NCBI RefSeq assembly: GCF_900104115.1 | Contig: NZ_FNJM01000019.1 | Span: forward strand, 1-51,453 | DNA: 51,453 nt | Source: Clostridium gasigenes | Lineage (GTDB): Bacteria > Bacillota > Clostridia > Clostridiales > Clostridiaceae | Reading direction: 5' to 3' | In this document: positions 42,836-51,301 of the stretch, in pieces | How the letters are laid out: each line of letters begins with the position of its first letter | Numbering within the stretch: the first letter of the stretch is position 1 | The notes under the pieces: generated by a model | What the model was told of the DNA's origin: nothing | What the model saw: only the letters and a program-made list of their open reading frames with translations | Databases searched by the model: none | Made by a program: the position numbers and the translations under genes

Positions 42836-45440
42836 AATATATGAAGGTAGAAATATCTATTCACATAAAAAATGTATTAGGATGGATATAGATTTAGAAG
42901 GGTACTGTGAAATACCTAGTAAAGAAATAGAAGATTTTAACTTTAATTTGGTAAATATGATACCGGAGCTTAGAACACATAGATGTGGAATAGATGAAGA
43001 TGAAGGTTTTATTAAAAGGTTAAAAGAAGGAACTTATCTAGCTCACATATGTGAGCATATAATAATTTCTATTCAAAATAAAATAGGAATAGAAGTTTCT
43101 TATGGTAAATCAAGAGAAATAAAAGATGATTTATATTATATTATATTTGAATATAAATATGCAAATACAGCAGTAGAGACATCAAAACTGGCAGCTGATA
43201 TAATAAATGCTTTAATAAATAAAGAAATTATAAATTATGATGGAAGAATAGAGTTATTAAAAGAATTTTTAAATGAAGAATGTATAGGGCCGACTACGGA
43301 AGCTATATGTAATGCTGCTAAAAGACGAGATATCCCTGTAATAAAACTTGGAGAAAGTGATTTTTATCAGTTAGGATATGGGAAACAAGGAAGAATAATT
43401 GAGTCGGCTATCGGATATCAAACTAGTTGTATATCAGTAGATATGGCTTCAGATAAATTGTTAACAAAAGAATTATTAAAACTTCAGAATTTGCCAGTAG
43501 CTAAAGGCGCTAAAGTTTATAATGTAATAAACCTTCTTAATGAAGGTGAATATATAGGATATCCATTAGTGTTAAAACCCCAGTTTGGAAATCAAGGAAA
43601 GGGCATAATCTTAAATATTAGTAATGAAAAAGAATTAATTAGTGCTTATGAAGCCTTAAAAGGAAAATTTAAAGATTTAATAATAGAGAAATACCATAGG
43701 GGAAATGATTATAGAATTTGTGTTGTAGATTATAAAGTTACGGCAGGGTCTTTAAGAAATCCTCCATATATAATTGGAGATGGTAAAAGTACTATTTTTG
43801 AGTTAATAAATATTTTAAATGAAAATCCATTACGAGGATATGGTCATGAAAAACCTCTTACTCGTGTGCAAATAGATATTGAATTAATAGAATGCTTAAG
43901 AGATATGAATTATAACGAAAAGAGCATTATTAAAAAAGATGAAAAAATCTTATTAAGAAGAAATGCAAACCTCTCAACTGGAGGAAACGCTATAGATTGT
44001 ACAGATATCATATGTGATGAAAATAAAGATATTTGTATTAGAGCAGCAAAGACATTAGGCTTAGATATATGTGGAATAGATATATGTGCAGAAGATATTT
44101 CAAAGCCTATATATAATGGTGGAATAATTATGGAAGTAAATGCAGCTCCGGGTTTAAGAATGCACTTATATCCAAGTAAGGGGAAGGAAAGGGATGTTGG
44201 TGATGATATAGTTAATATGCTATACAAAGGTAACCCAAAAAACATACCGGTTATTTCAGTAACAGGAACAAATGGTAAAACAACAACAACAAGAGTGATT
44301 AGTCATACACTCGCTAAAATGGGATATATAATTGGAATGACAAGTACATCTGGAATATATATAAATGAAAAATGTATAGATAAAGGTGATGATAGTGGTT
44401 CTGAAAGTGCAAAGAGTGTTTTATTAAATAGAGATGTGGATATAGCTGTTTTAGAAACAGCCCGTGGGGGAATAATAAAAAAAGGGTTAGCTTATGACTT
44501 AGCAGATGTAGCTGTTATTACTAATATAACAGAAGATCATTTAGGCATAGATGGAATAAATACTATGGAGGAACTATGTTTTGCTAAATCTTTAGTTGGT
44601 GAAGCTGTTAAACCTAATGGATATGTTGTTATTAATGCAGAAGATAAATGGAGCAAAAGTATCATAGAAAGAATATCAGCTAATAAAATCTATTTTTCTA
44701 AAAATAAAGAAAATAAGTTAATTAAACAGAATATAGATGAAGGTAAAATAGCCATATATATAGAAAATAATTGGATTACTGTAAATAATAAAGGGAAAAT
44801 ATTTAAAGTATCTGAAATAAATAACATACCAATAACTTTAGGTGGAAAATTAATATTTAATATAGAAAATATATTAGCTGTTTGTGGAGCTTTAGTAGGT
44901 ATGGAAGTTGATTATTGTATGATAAAAAGAGGTGTAGAAAGCTTTTTGCTAAATTCTGAGAAGAATTTAGGTAGATTTAATTGTTACTCAGTTAATGGAG
45001 TAAACGTAATTTTAGATTATGGTCATAATATAGAAGGGTATAAAGCGGTTCTATCATCAATAAAATCTATGCATTCTGGTAAAATACATGGTGTTGTAGG
45101 GATTCCTGGGGATAGAAGTGATGAAGTATCAATTGAAATAGGTAATATTTGTAGTCAATTCTTAGATAGTATAATAATTAAAGAGGATAAGGATAAACGG
45201 GGAAGGAAGATTGGAGAAATTAGTAAGTTGATTCAGAGCGGGATAAAATCTTCATATAACAAAATACAAAGTAAAATAATTTTAGATGAGAAAGAGGCTT
45301 TTAGAAAAGCTATGGACGAGGCTAAAGTTGGAGATACTATAGTTGTATTTTACGAAGAAATAGAGCCTTTAATTGAAATAATAAAAAATGACTATTTAAA
45401 AGTAATCGAAACAGATGATAAACTAATAAGTTCATTATAA
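42816..45440 (+). CDS. cphA: Cyanophycin synthetase
   Basis: An 874-residue ATP-dependent ligase that builds multi-L-arginyl-poly-L-aspartate. Three parts are visible: the N-terminal domain, an ATP-grasp module (VLKPQFGNQGKGI; later IMEVNAAPGLRMHLYPSKG), and a Mur-ligase-like module with P-loop VTGTNGKTTTTRVI and ITEDHLGIDG. The length matches CphA1. The ATG at 42816 follows GAGGAGG; an in-frame TTG at 42795 would put that Shine-Dalgarno inside the gene. With cphB it forms a nitrogen-storage unit beside sporulation genes. Confidence 0.95.
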   Translation: MRVIKTKIYEGRNIYSHKKCIRMDIDLEGYCEIPSKEIEDFNFNLVNMIPELRTHRCGIDEDEGFIKRLKEGTYLAHICEHIIISIQNKIGIEVSYGKSREIKDDLYYIIFEYKYANTAVETSKLAADIINALINKEIINYDGRIELLKEFLNEECIGPTTEAICNAAKRRDIPVIKLGESDFYQLGYGKQGRIIESAIGYQTSCISVDMASDKLLTKELLKLQNLPVAKGAKVYNVINLLNEGEYIGYPLVLKPQFGNQGKGIILNISNEKELISAYEALKGKFKDLIIEKYHRGNDYRICVVDYKVTAGSLRNPPYIIGDGKSTIFELINILNENPLRGYGHEKPLTRVQIDIELIECLRDMNYNEKSIIKKDEKILLRRNANLSTGGNAIDCTDIICDENKDICIRAAKTLGLDICGIDICAEDISKPIYNGGIIMEVNAAPGLRMHLYPSKGKERDVGDDIVNMLYKGNPKNIPVISVTGTNGKTTTTRVISHTLAKMGYIIGMTSTSGIYINEKCIDKGDDSGSESAKSVLLNRDVDIAVLETARGGIIKKGLAYDLADVAVITNITEDHLGIDGINTMEELCFAKSLVGEAVKPNGYVVINAEDKWSKSIIERISANKIYFSKNKENKLIKQNIDEGKIAIYIENNWITVNNKGKIFKVSEINNIPITLGGKLIFNIENILAVCGALVGMEVDYCMIKRGVESFLLNSEKNLGRFNCYSVNGVNVILDYGHNIEGYKAVLSSIKSMHSGKIHGVVGIPGDRSDEVSIEIGNICSQFLDSIIIKEDKDKRGRKIGEISKLIQSGIKSSYNKIQSKIILDEKEAFRKAMDEAKVGDTIVVFYEEIEPLIEIIKNDYLKVIETDDKLISSL

Positions 45441-45560
45441 AAGGCAAGTTATTTTATTGAAGAGGCCTTGATAATTTTCAAAATATCTATTAACGATGAG
45501 TGATATATGTCGTATAAATCAAGTGTAAGTTATTCTAACAGGTATTAGGTTGAATTAGAT

Positions 45561-45714
45561 AGAGCTGAAAGAAAATAACAAGTCAAATATTATTAGCATC
45601 TTTTGTGCTAGGAAAGAACCATAACCTGTGCATAGTAAGCCTGTGTAAAGGTTATGGTGATGAATCATAGCTCAAAATGTATCAGAATTTGACTAGTTAT
45701 TTGTTTTAGCATCC
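45561..45714. repeat. Dispersed palindromic repeat, long form
   Basis: About 154 bp within the 382-bp gap between cphA and ispE. Left arm GAGCTGAAAGAAAATAACAA plus GTCAAAT; right arm TTTGACTAGTTATTTGTTTT plus AGCATCC. Inside, CCATAACC (45619-45626) pairs with GGTTATGG (45650-45657) around 23 nt. Interior blocks match the long copy at 11472. Outside the repeat, the gap also has a small stem AGTCATTTT/AAAATGACT (45772-45794) just before the ispE ribosome binding site. Confidence 0.8.
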
Positions 45715-45822
45715 ATATTATGTTTACTAGTAGATAAAAAAAATATATAATTAGCATACAAGTTTAGAGACAGTCATTTTTTTTGAAAATGACTTAATAT
45801 ATCATTGAAAGGATTTGAAGAT

Positions 45823-46668
45823 ATGAAGGTTAAGGCGTATGCTAAGGTTAATATATCCTTGGATATAATAGAAAAAAGAAAAAGTGATGGCTATCATCTA
45901 TTAAGAATGATAATGCAAAATATAGATTTATATGATGAAATAATAATTGAAAAACAAAAGTCTGGAATAAATATTAAGTGCAATAAACCTTATGTACCCA
46001 CAGATGAAAGAAATTTAGCTTATAGGGCTGCAAAATTATTTAAAGAAACTTTCAATATAGAAGAGGGTGTATCTATAAATATAAAGAAGAATATTCCTGT
46101 AGCAGCTGGACTAGCTGGAGGAAGCACAGATGGAGCAGCGGTTTTAAAAGTAATGAATGAAATATTTAATGTTAATGCAAGTGATGAAGAATTAATGGAA
46201 ATAGGTCTTAAACTAGGTGCGGATATACCTTATTGTATAAAAGGTGGCACGGCTCTATGTGAAGGCATAGGGGAGAAGGTTACAAGTTTAAAACCTTTTA
46301 AGGACAAGATACTTGTTTTAGTTAAACCCCCTTTTGGAGTATCAACTAAATTTGTTTATCAAGAATTTAATTTAGAAAGAGTATTAAATCATCCAAAGAC
46401 AGAAGAATTAATAGAGGCAATGGAAAATGATGATTTAAATTATGTTTGTGATAATATGAAGAATCTACTTGAAAATGTAACATTAAGAAAGCACAAGATG
46501 ATAATTGGCATAAAAGAGGAAATGAAAGCTCTTGGAGCTAAAGGGTCAATGATGAGTGGAAGTGGGCCAACGGTATTTGCAATCTTTGATGATATGCTTA
46601 AAGCTCAAAGATGTTTTGAAAAGATGAAAGATAAGTATGATGATGTATTTATAACTAGAACAATATAA
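45823..46668 (+). CDS. ispE: 4-diphosphocytidyl-2-C-methyl-D-erythritol kinase
   Basis: A 281-residue GHMP kinase of the MEP isoprenoid pathway. Motifs: AYAKVNISLDI with the catalytic Lys region, the glycine-rich ATP loop PVAAGLAGGSTDGAA, LGADIPYCIKGGTALCEGIGE, and the C-terminal MSGSGPTVFAIF. The ATG at 45823 matches the family start; an in-frame TTG at 45805 is less likely. spoIIR follows after 62 nt, an order seen in other clostridia. It supplies isoprenoid precursors that the DmkB-like synthase in this window would also consume. Confidence 0.95.
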   Translation: MKVKAYAKVNISLDIIEKRKSDGYHLLRMIMQNIDLYDEIIIEKQKSGINIKCNKPYVPTDERNLAYRAAKLFKETFNIEEGVSINIKKNIPVAAGLAGGSTDGAAVLKVMNEIFNVNASDEELMEIGLKLGADIPYCIKGGTALCEGIGEKVTSLKPFKDKILVLVKPPFGVSTKFVYQEFNLERVLNHPKTEELIEAMENDDLNYVCDNMKNLLENVTLRKHKMIIGIKEEMKALGAKGSMMSGSGPTVFAIFDDMLKAQRCFEKMKDKYDDVFITRTI

Positions 46669-46730
46669 AACTTTATGTATAGACCTCGATTTTATGGCAA
46701 TAATTAAGCTATAAAGGGGGTTTTTATATT

Positions 46731-47420
46731 ATGAGAAGAAGGTTAAGTATAATAATATTAGTAATTATAGGTACAATAGGTTTATTAAATGGGTGTGTAA
46801 GCAGTGAAAGTGGACAAGGTAGTCTTAATGGAAAACAATTGGTTTTAGAAGATATACAAAATGAAATAATAAGGTTTCATGTACTAGCGAACAGTGATAC
46901 AGAAGAGGACCAAAAGTTAAAACTTAAGGTTAGAGATAAAGTAATAGAAAATATGGCAAGTAAATTTATTGGGATTAGCAATATTGATGATGCTAGAAAA
47001 ATAATGTTAGATAGTATGGATGAAGTAAATTCTATTGCAAAAGAAGTAATTGAGGAAAATGGATATAGCTATGGAGTAAAAAGTGAATTATCAAGAGAAA
47101 ATTTTCCTGATAAAATGTATGGAGACACACTTTTTCCACAAGGAAACTATGAAGCTTTTAGAATACTAATTGGAGAAGCAAATGGTCAAAATTGGTGGTG
47201 TGTAATGTTTCCACCGTTATGTTTTGTAGATGAGAGCAAACAGGCAGTTAATTCAGATGAAACTAAAGAAAGCTTAGAAAAAGTAATAGATAAAGACAAA
47301 GATAGCGATAAGGGAAATATAATTGATAAAAGTAAAGATTCAGATCAAGAAGATAACGTAGATAATAAACAAAAGATAAAATTCAAGTCTAAATTATTAG
47401 AAATGTTGAAGGGAAATTAA
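46731..47420 (+). CDS. spoIIR: Stage II sporulation protein R
   Basis: A 229-residue homologue of the forespore-secreted signalling protein SpoIIR, which triggers SpoIIGA to process pro-sigma-E. The core matches the family: FHVLANSDTEEDQKLKLKVRD, then YPQGNYEAFRI-like FPQGNYEAFRILIGEANGQNWWCVMFPPLCFVD. The N-terminal signal ends in LLNGC, so it may be processed as a lipoprotein. The C-terminal 55 residues are low-complexity and very rich in Asp, Lys and Ser. The ribosome binding site is AAAGGGGG. Expression by sigma-F is expected from family knowledge. Confidence 0.93.
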   Translation: MRRRLSIIILVIIGTIGLLNGCVSSESGQGSLNGKQLVLEDIQNEIIRFHVLANSDTEEDQKLKLKVRDKVIENMASKFIGISNIDDARKIMLDSMDEVNSIAKEVIEENGYSYGVKSELSRENFPDKMYGDTLFPQGNYEAFRILIGEANGQNWWCVMFPPLCFVDESKQAVNSDETKESLEKVIDKDKDSDKGNIIDKSKDSDQEDNVDNKQKIKFKSKLLEMLKGN

Positions 47421-47521
47421 AATGAAAAAATAAAAAATTCATATAATCCTTGATATATTTGATTAATAAAATTAAACTATACAATAGATATAGAACAAAT
47501 TTGATTTCAGGGGGAAATAAA

Positions 47522-48523
47522 ATGACAAAAGCATTAGCAATGGTATCTGGCGGATTAGACAGCATATTAGCCGCAAAATTAATTAAGGATCAAGGAATTG
47601 AAGTAATAGGGATATGCTTTAAATCATATTTCTTTAGTGAAGAAAGTGCTAAGAGAATGACTAAACAAATAGATATTCCTTTAGAAGTAATAGATTTTTC
47701 AAAAGAACATATGAAGATGGTTAGAGATCCTAAACATGGATGGGGAAAAAATATGAACCCATGCATAGATTGTCATGCCATGATGATGAAATATTCAGGA
47801 GAGTTATTAGAAAAGTTTAATGCAGATTTTATAATAACTGGAGAAGTTTTAAATCAAAGGCCAATGTCTCAAAATAGACAAGCTTTAAATACAGTAAAGA
47901 AAGCGTCAGGATTTGCAAATAAAATACTAAGACCTTTATGTGCTAAGAATTTAGATGAAACTGAAATGGAGACTAATGGGCTAGTAGATAGAGAGAAGTT
48001 ATTAGATATAATGGGTAGAAGTAGAAAACCGCAAATGGCATTAGCAGAAGAATGGGGAATAACAGAATATCCATCGCCAGCAGGTGGATGTAGGTTAACA
48101 GAACCAAATTATGCTATTAGATTAAAGGAAATGTTAAGCTTTAAAGAGAATTCAGAAGAAAATTTAGACGAAAATGAAATTGAATTATTAAGATTTGGGA
48201 GACATTTTAGACTTGATGGTAAGGTTAAGGTAATAGCAGCTAGAACTGGAGATGAAGGAATAAAAATAAAGGAATATATTAATAATAAGTACATAGCATT
48301 TTATGCATCTAACTTTACAGGAGCTTTAGTAGTATTAACTGGAGAAGGAACTGATAAAGATATAGAAATAGCAGCAAGAATAACAGCAAGATATAGTAAG
48401 GGTAGAAATGAAGAAATGGTAGAAGTGAAATATGGACAATATGGTAAGAAGTTTACATCAGAAGTAACAGTGAAGCCTATAAATGATGAAGAATTACAAA
48501 CATTTATAATTGGAGCTAAATAA
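47522..48523 (+). CDS. PP-loop ATPase, thiouridylase-like
   Basis: A 333-residue cytoplasmic protein. The N-terminal adenylation site is SGGLDS in ALAMVSGGLDSILAAKLI. A Cys pair follows in NPCIDCHAMM, as in tRNA-thiolating PP-loop enzymes; GGCR later supplies a further Cys near PSPAGGCRL. This pattern resembles the MnmA/ThiI superfamily, but the C-terminal 100 residues do not look like either classical C-terminus. A role in RNA sulfuration is inferred from the fold. The start at 47522 has CAGGGGGA upstream. The next gene begins 15 nt after the stop, so they are probably co-transcribed. Confidence 0.75.
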   Translation: MTKALAMVSGGLDSILAAKLIKDQGIEVIGICFKSYFFSEESAKRMTKQIDIPLEVIDFSKEHMKMVRDPKHGWGKNMNPCIDCHAMMMKYSGELLEKFNADFIITGEVLNQRPMSQNRQALNTVKKASGFANKILRPLCAKNLDETEMETNGLVDREKLLDIMGRSRKPQMALAEEWGITEYPSPAGGCRLTEPNYAIRLKEMLSFKENSEENLDENEIELLRFGRHFRLDGKVKVIAARTGDEGIKIKEYINNKYIAFYASNFTGALVVLTGEGTDKDIEIAARITARYSKGRNEEMVEVKYGQYGKKFTSEVTVKPINDEELQTFIIGAK

Positions 48524-48538
48524 TAAGGGGGAGTAGCT

Positions 48539-48952
48539 ATGAAAAAAAAGGCGATTATTTCAGTTAAGAGTATTTCTGAATTAGATAAAAAAGATAGTAT
48601 AGAAGTTATTACTCCTGGAGACTTTATAATTGAAGATGGAATCTTTAAAGCGATTTATAAAGAAACTGAGCTTTCGGGGATGAAAGGAACTGTAACTACA
48701 ATTAATATTTTTGAAGAAAATTTCATTTTAGAAAGAACAGGAACAACTAATACAAAAATGGAGTTTGAATTAGATAAAACAGCAATATCCTTATATAGTA
48801 CACCATATGGTGTAATGGATTTACAAATACATACAGAAGAGTTGGAAATAAATGTTGATGAAAATGGCGGAGATATTAGGGCAAAATATAATATGGGGTT
48901 TTCAGGTCAACCACCTATAATAACAGAAATTTGGATTAATATAAAATTATAA
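48539..48952 (+). CDS. DUF1934 (YwiB-like) beta-barrel protein
   Basis: A 137-residue protein of the DUF1934/YwiB family, a small calycin-like beta barrel of unknown function. Recognisable blocks are IEVITPGDF followed by a Y-K-E-T-E-L-(S)-GMKGT segment, TKMEFE, and TPYGVMDLQIHT, with YNMGFSG near the end. The ribosome binding site is AAGGGGGAG. It follows the PP-loop gene in the same operon. Confidence 0.82.
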   Translation: MKKKAIISVKSISELDKKDSIEVITPGDFIIEDGIFKAIYKETELSGMKGTVTTINIFEENFILERTGTTNTKMEFELDKTAISLYSTPYGVMDLQIHTEELEINVDENGGDIRAKYNMGFSGQPPIITEIWINIKL

Positions 48953-48957
48953 GGAAT

Positions 48958-49027
48958 TTAAAAAAAACAATAAGTCAAAGGGAGACGTGTGGCACCAAAT
49001 AGACTAGCTTGTTATTTTAGTTCAGTT
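48958..49027. repeat. Dispersed palindromic repeat, medium form
   Basis: Left arm AAAAAAAACAATAAGTCAAA; right arm GACTAGCTTGTTATTTTAGT. The interior of about 25 bp (GGGAGACGTGTGGCACC) is unlike the other copies. Confidence 0.72.
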
Positions 49028-49031
49028 ACAT

Positions 49032-49066
49032 AAAGAGGATATTGAGAATTAATCAATATTCTCTTT
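49032..49066. other. Hairpin without T tract
   Basis: AAAGAGGATATTGA pairs with TCAATATTCTCTTT around 7 nt, one mismatch. It may be a weak terminator after the DUF1934 gene. Confidence 0.5.
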
Positions 49067-49163
49067 GATCATCTTAGAGTATTTCAAATAAATAAACTTC
49101 CAAACAATGTATAATAATTAGTTTAAAGGATATACTTTTAAAAAACAATGTGGAGTGATAAAT

Positions 49164-49466
49164 TTGAATAATATAACTAAATTAAATAAAACAACAATAA
49201 TTATTAGTGTTTTAAGTAGTTATTTAGGTGAAGACTTTGAGGAAATTAAAAATATTATAAAGAAAAAAGAAAATAGATATTTATTATTATTGTTATTAAA
49301 GAATTATAAATGTTTAAATAGGGAAGAAATAAAGTTAATGTTTAATATAAGTAGTGAAAAGAGTGTAAATTATAATATAAAAAAAGCAGAAGAAAAGCTC
49401 TTAATAAATAGAGATTTTAGAGAAATCTATTTTAAAATTGAAAAATATTTAGAACAAATAATATAA
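49164..49466 (+). CDS. Small protein resembling DnaA domain IV
   Basis: A 100-residue, all-helical, Lys-rich protein. The segment ENRYLLLLLLKNYKCLNRE...FNISSEKSVNYNIKKAEEKL has the spacing and hydrophobic pattern of the DnaA C-terminal DNA-binding domain (arm helix, turn, then a helix in the place of RDHSTVIHA), but the diagnostic DHST residues are absent. DNA binding is therefore only a suggestion. The start is uncertain: TTG at 49164 has GGAGTGA at normal distance, while GTG at 49155 overlaps it. It lies alone between a repeat copy and rho. Confidence 0.6.
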   Translation: MNNITKLNKTTIIISVLSSYLGEDFEEIKNIIKKKENRYLLLLLLKNYKCLNREEIKLMFNISSEKSVNYNIKKAEEKLLINRDFREIYFKIEKYLEQII

Positions 49467-49496
49467 GGTGCTTTCAAAAAATAATAAAATTACTTG
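49467..49496. repeat. Dispersed repeat, half copy
   Basis: GGTGCTTTCAAAAAATAATA then AAATTACTTG, like the left arm only. The remaining 160 bp before rho are AT-rich and presumably contain its promoter. Confidence 0.4.
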
Positions 49497-49655
49497 AAAA
49501 TTTAAATAAAGTAGGACATAATATAGCTTACACACAATATAATTTACACATAAAAAATCTTATGCAATCAAATCTTAGAGTGCAAATCTTAGAATAAGCT
49601 CTTTAATATAATTTCAAACAAAAATAAAATATTTTATCTAATTGGAGGTTTCGGA

Positions 49656-51275
49656 GTGACAAAAGAAGCGTATACAAAGATGACTTTAGTAGAACTTAAA
49701 GAAGTAGCTAAAGACATGGGAATAAAAAATATTAGTAAGTTAAAAAAAAGTGAGCTTGTAGAAGAAATTGTACAAAATGCTCCAAATAGTGTTGAAAAAG
49801 ATGGGGTTATATTAAAAGAAAATATAGCGCCTAAAAATAGAGAAGAAATAATAGCGGTTAAAGAAGAATCTAAGCCTATAGAAGCTCCATATTATCCGTT
49901 TAAAACTAGTGAAACTAGAAAAAATGAAACTGTAGATTATCCATTTAAAACTAGTGAAACTAGAAAAAACGAAACTGTAGATTATCCATTTAAAACTAGT
50001 GAAACTAGAAAAAATGAAGCTGTAGATTATCCATTTAAGACTAGTGAAACTAGGAGAAATGAAATGGGAGATACAAAAACAGAAGAAACTAATTCAAGGC
50101 AGCTTGCAGAAGAAAAGCAAGAAAGACTAAAAGCTATGATAGATGAATCAACGAGTGAAAAGGGTATTTTAGAGATATTAGAAAGTAATAATTTTGGTTT
50201 CTTAAGATGCAATAATTACTTAACAGGTGAAGGCGATATTTATGTATCACCAGCACAAATAAGAAGATTTAATTTAAGAACTGGAGATGAAGTTTTAGGT
50301 AAGATTAGACAGGCTAAGGATGGCGAAAAGTTCAAAGCCTTACTTTTTGTTGAAAAAGTAAATGGAGATTATCCAGAAAGCGCTATATGCAGAAAATATT
50401 TTGAGAAATTGACACCTATATATCCAAAAGAAAGATTAAGATTAGAAACAAATAATGAGAATGATTTGTCTTCAAGATTAATGGATATAGTTTGTCCAAT
50501 AGGTAAAGGACAAAGAGGTATTATAGTTGCTCCTCCAAAAGCTGGGAAAACTACATTATTAAAAAAAATAGCTCAAAATATATCTACTAATTATCCAGAA
50601 GTAACTTTGATAGTGTTACTTATTGATGAGAGACCAGAAGAAGTAACAGATATGAAACGTTCAATAAATGGAGATGTTGTTTATTCAACTTTTGATGAAG
50701 AACCACAAAATCATGCTAAAGTAGCGCAAATGGTTTTAGAAAGAGCTAAGAGAATGGTTGAGCATGGGAAAGATGTAGTGATACTACTTGATAGTCTAAC
50801 TAGGCTTGCAAGAGCTTATAATTTAACAATAAATCCGACTGGAAGAACATTATCTGGTGGATTAGATCCAGGTGCTTTAATTATGCCAAAGAAATTCTTT
50901 GGAGCAGCAAGGAAAATAGAAGAGGGTGGTAGTTTAACAATATTAGCTACAGCGCTTGTTGATACTGGATCAAGAATGGATGATATGATTTATGAAGAAT
51001 TTAAGGGTACAGGGAACATGGAAGTTCACTTAGATAGAAAATTACAAGAAAGAAGAATATTCCCTGCTATTGATATATATAAATCAGGTACTAGAAAAGA
51101 AGAATTAATATTAAACAATGAAGAAAGAGATGTGGCATACAATATTAGAAAGGTTATGTATAAAGAAGGAAATATAGGTAACGTAACTGAAAAATTAATT
51201 AATATGCTATCAAAGACAAAAGATAATGAAGAATTTATCAATATATTTTCAAAAAATGGAATAGATAAAAAGTAA
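49656..51275 (+). CDS. rho: Transcription termination factor Rho
   Basis: A 539-residue hexameric RNA helicase, starting at GTG behind GGAGG. In order: Rho_N helical domain (about 1-45), a linker with four tandem 15-residue repeats (80-139), a cold-shock RNA-binding domain ([30 protein letters not shown]), and the RecA-type ATPase. The ATPase has Walker [16 protein letters not shown], Walker [20 protein letters not shown] [29 protein letters not shown] and [16 protein letters not shown]. All catalytic motifs look intact. Many Firmicutes have rpmE (L31) next; here an IS3-family element begins 26 bp after the stop. Confidence 0.97.
   Translation: MTKEAYTKMTLVELKEVAKDMGIKNISKLKKSELVEEIVQNAPNSVEKDGVILKENIAPKNREEIIAVKEESKPIEAPYYPFKTSETRKNETVDYPFKTSETRKNETVDYPFKTSETRKNEAVDYPFKTSETRRNEMGDTKTEETNSRQLAEEKQERLKAMIDESTSEKGILEILESNNFGFLRCNNYLTGEGDIYVSPAQIRRFNLRTGDEVLGKIRQAKDGEKFKALLFVEKVNGDYPESAICRKYFEKLTPIYPKERLRLETNNENDLSSRLMDIVCPIGKGQRGIIVAPPKAGKTTLLKKIAQNISTNYPEVTLIVLLIDERPEEVTDMKRSINGDVVYSTFDEEPQNHAKVAQMVLERAKRMVEHGKDVVILLDSLTRLARAYNLTINPTGRTLSGGLDPGALIMPKKFFGAARKIEEGGSLTILATALVDTGSRMDDMIYEEFKGTGNMEVHLDRKLQERRIFPAIDIYKSGTRKEELILNNEERDVAYNIRKVMYKEGNIGNVTEKLINMLSKTKDNEEFINIFSKNGIDKK
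49893..50072 (+). repeat. Four tandem 45-bp repeats within rho
   Basis: Each unit encodes [15 protein letters not shown] with small changes (unit 3 EAVD; unit 4 RRNEMGD). The units are nearly identical at the DNA level, including silent positions, so the array is recent or homogenised. It lies in the linker between the Rho_N and RNA-binding domains and keeps the frame. Confidence 0.95.
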
Positions 51276-51301
51276 TAAGAAAGACTAGTTGTTTAAAAAA
51301 C

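Noticed and set aside
45439..45470. AAGGC/GCCTT stem after cphA as a terminator
   Set aside because: The paired arms are only about five bases around a long loop, with no T tract.
49893..50072. Regular 45-bp repeats considered as a CRISPR array
   Set aside because: The units are contiguous without spacers, in frame and coding within rho.
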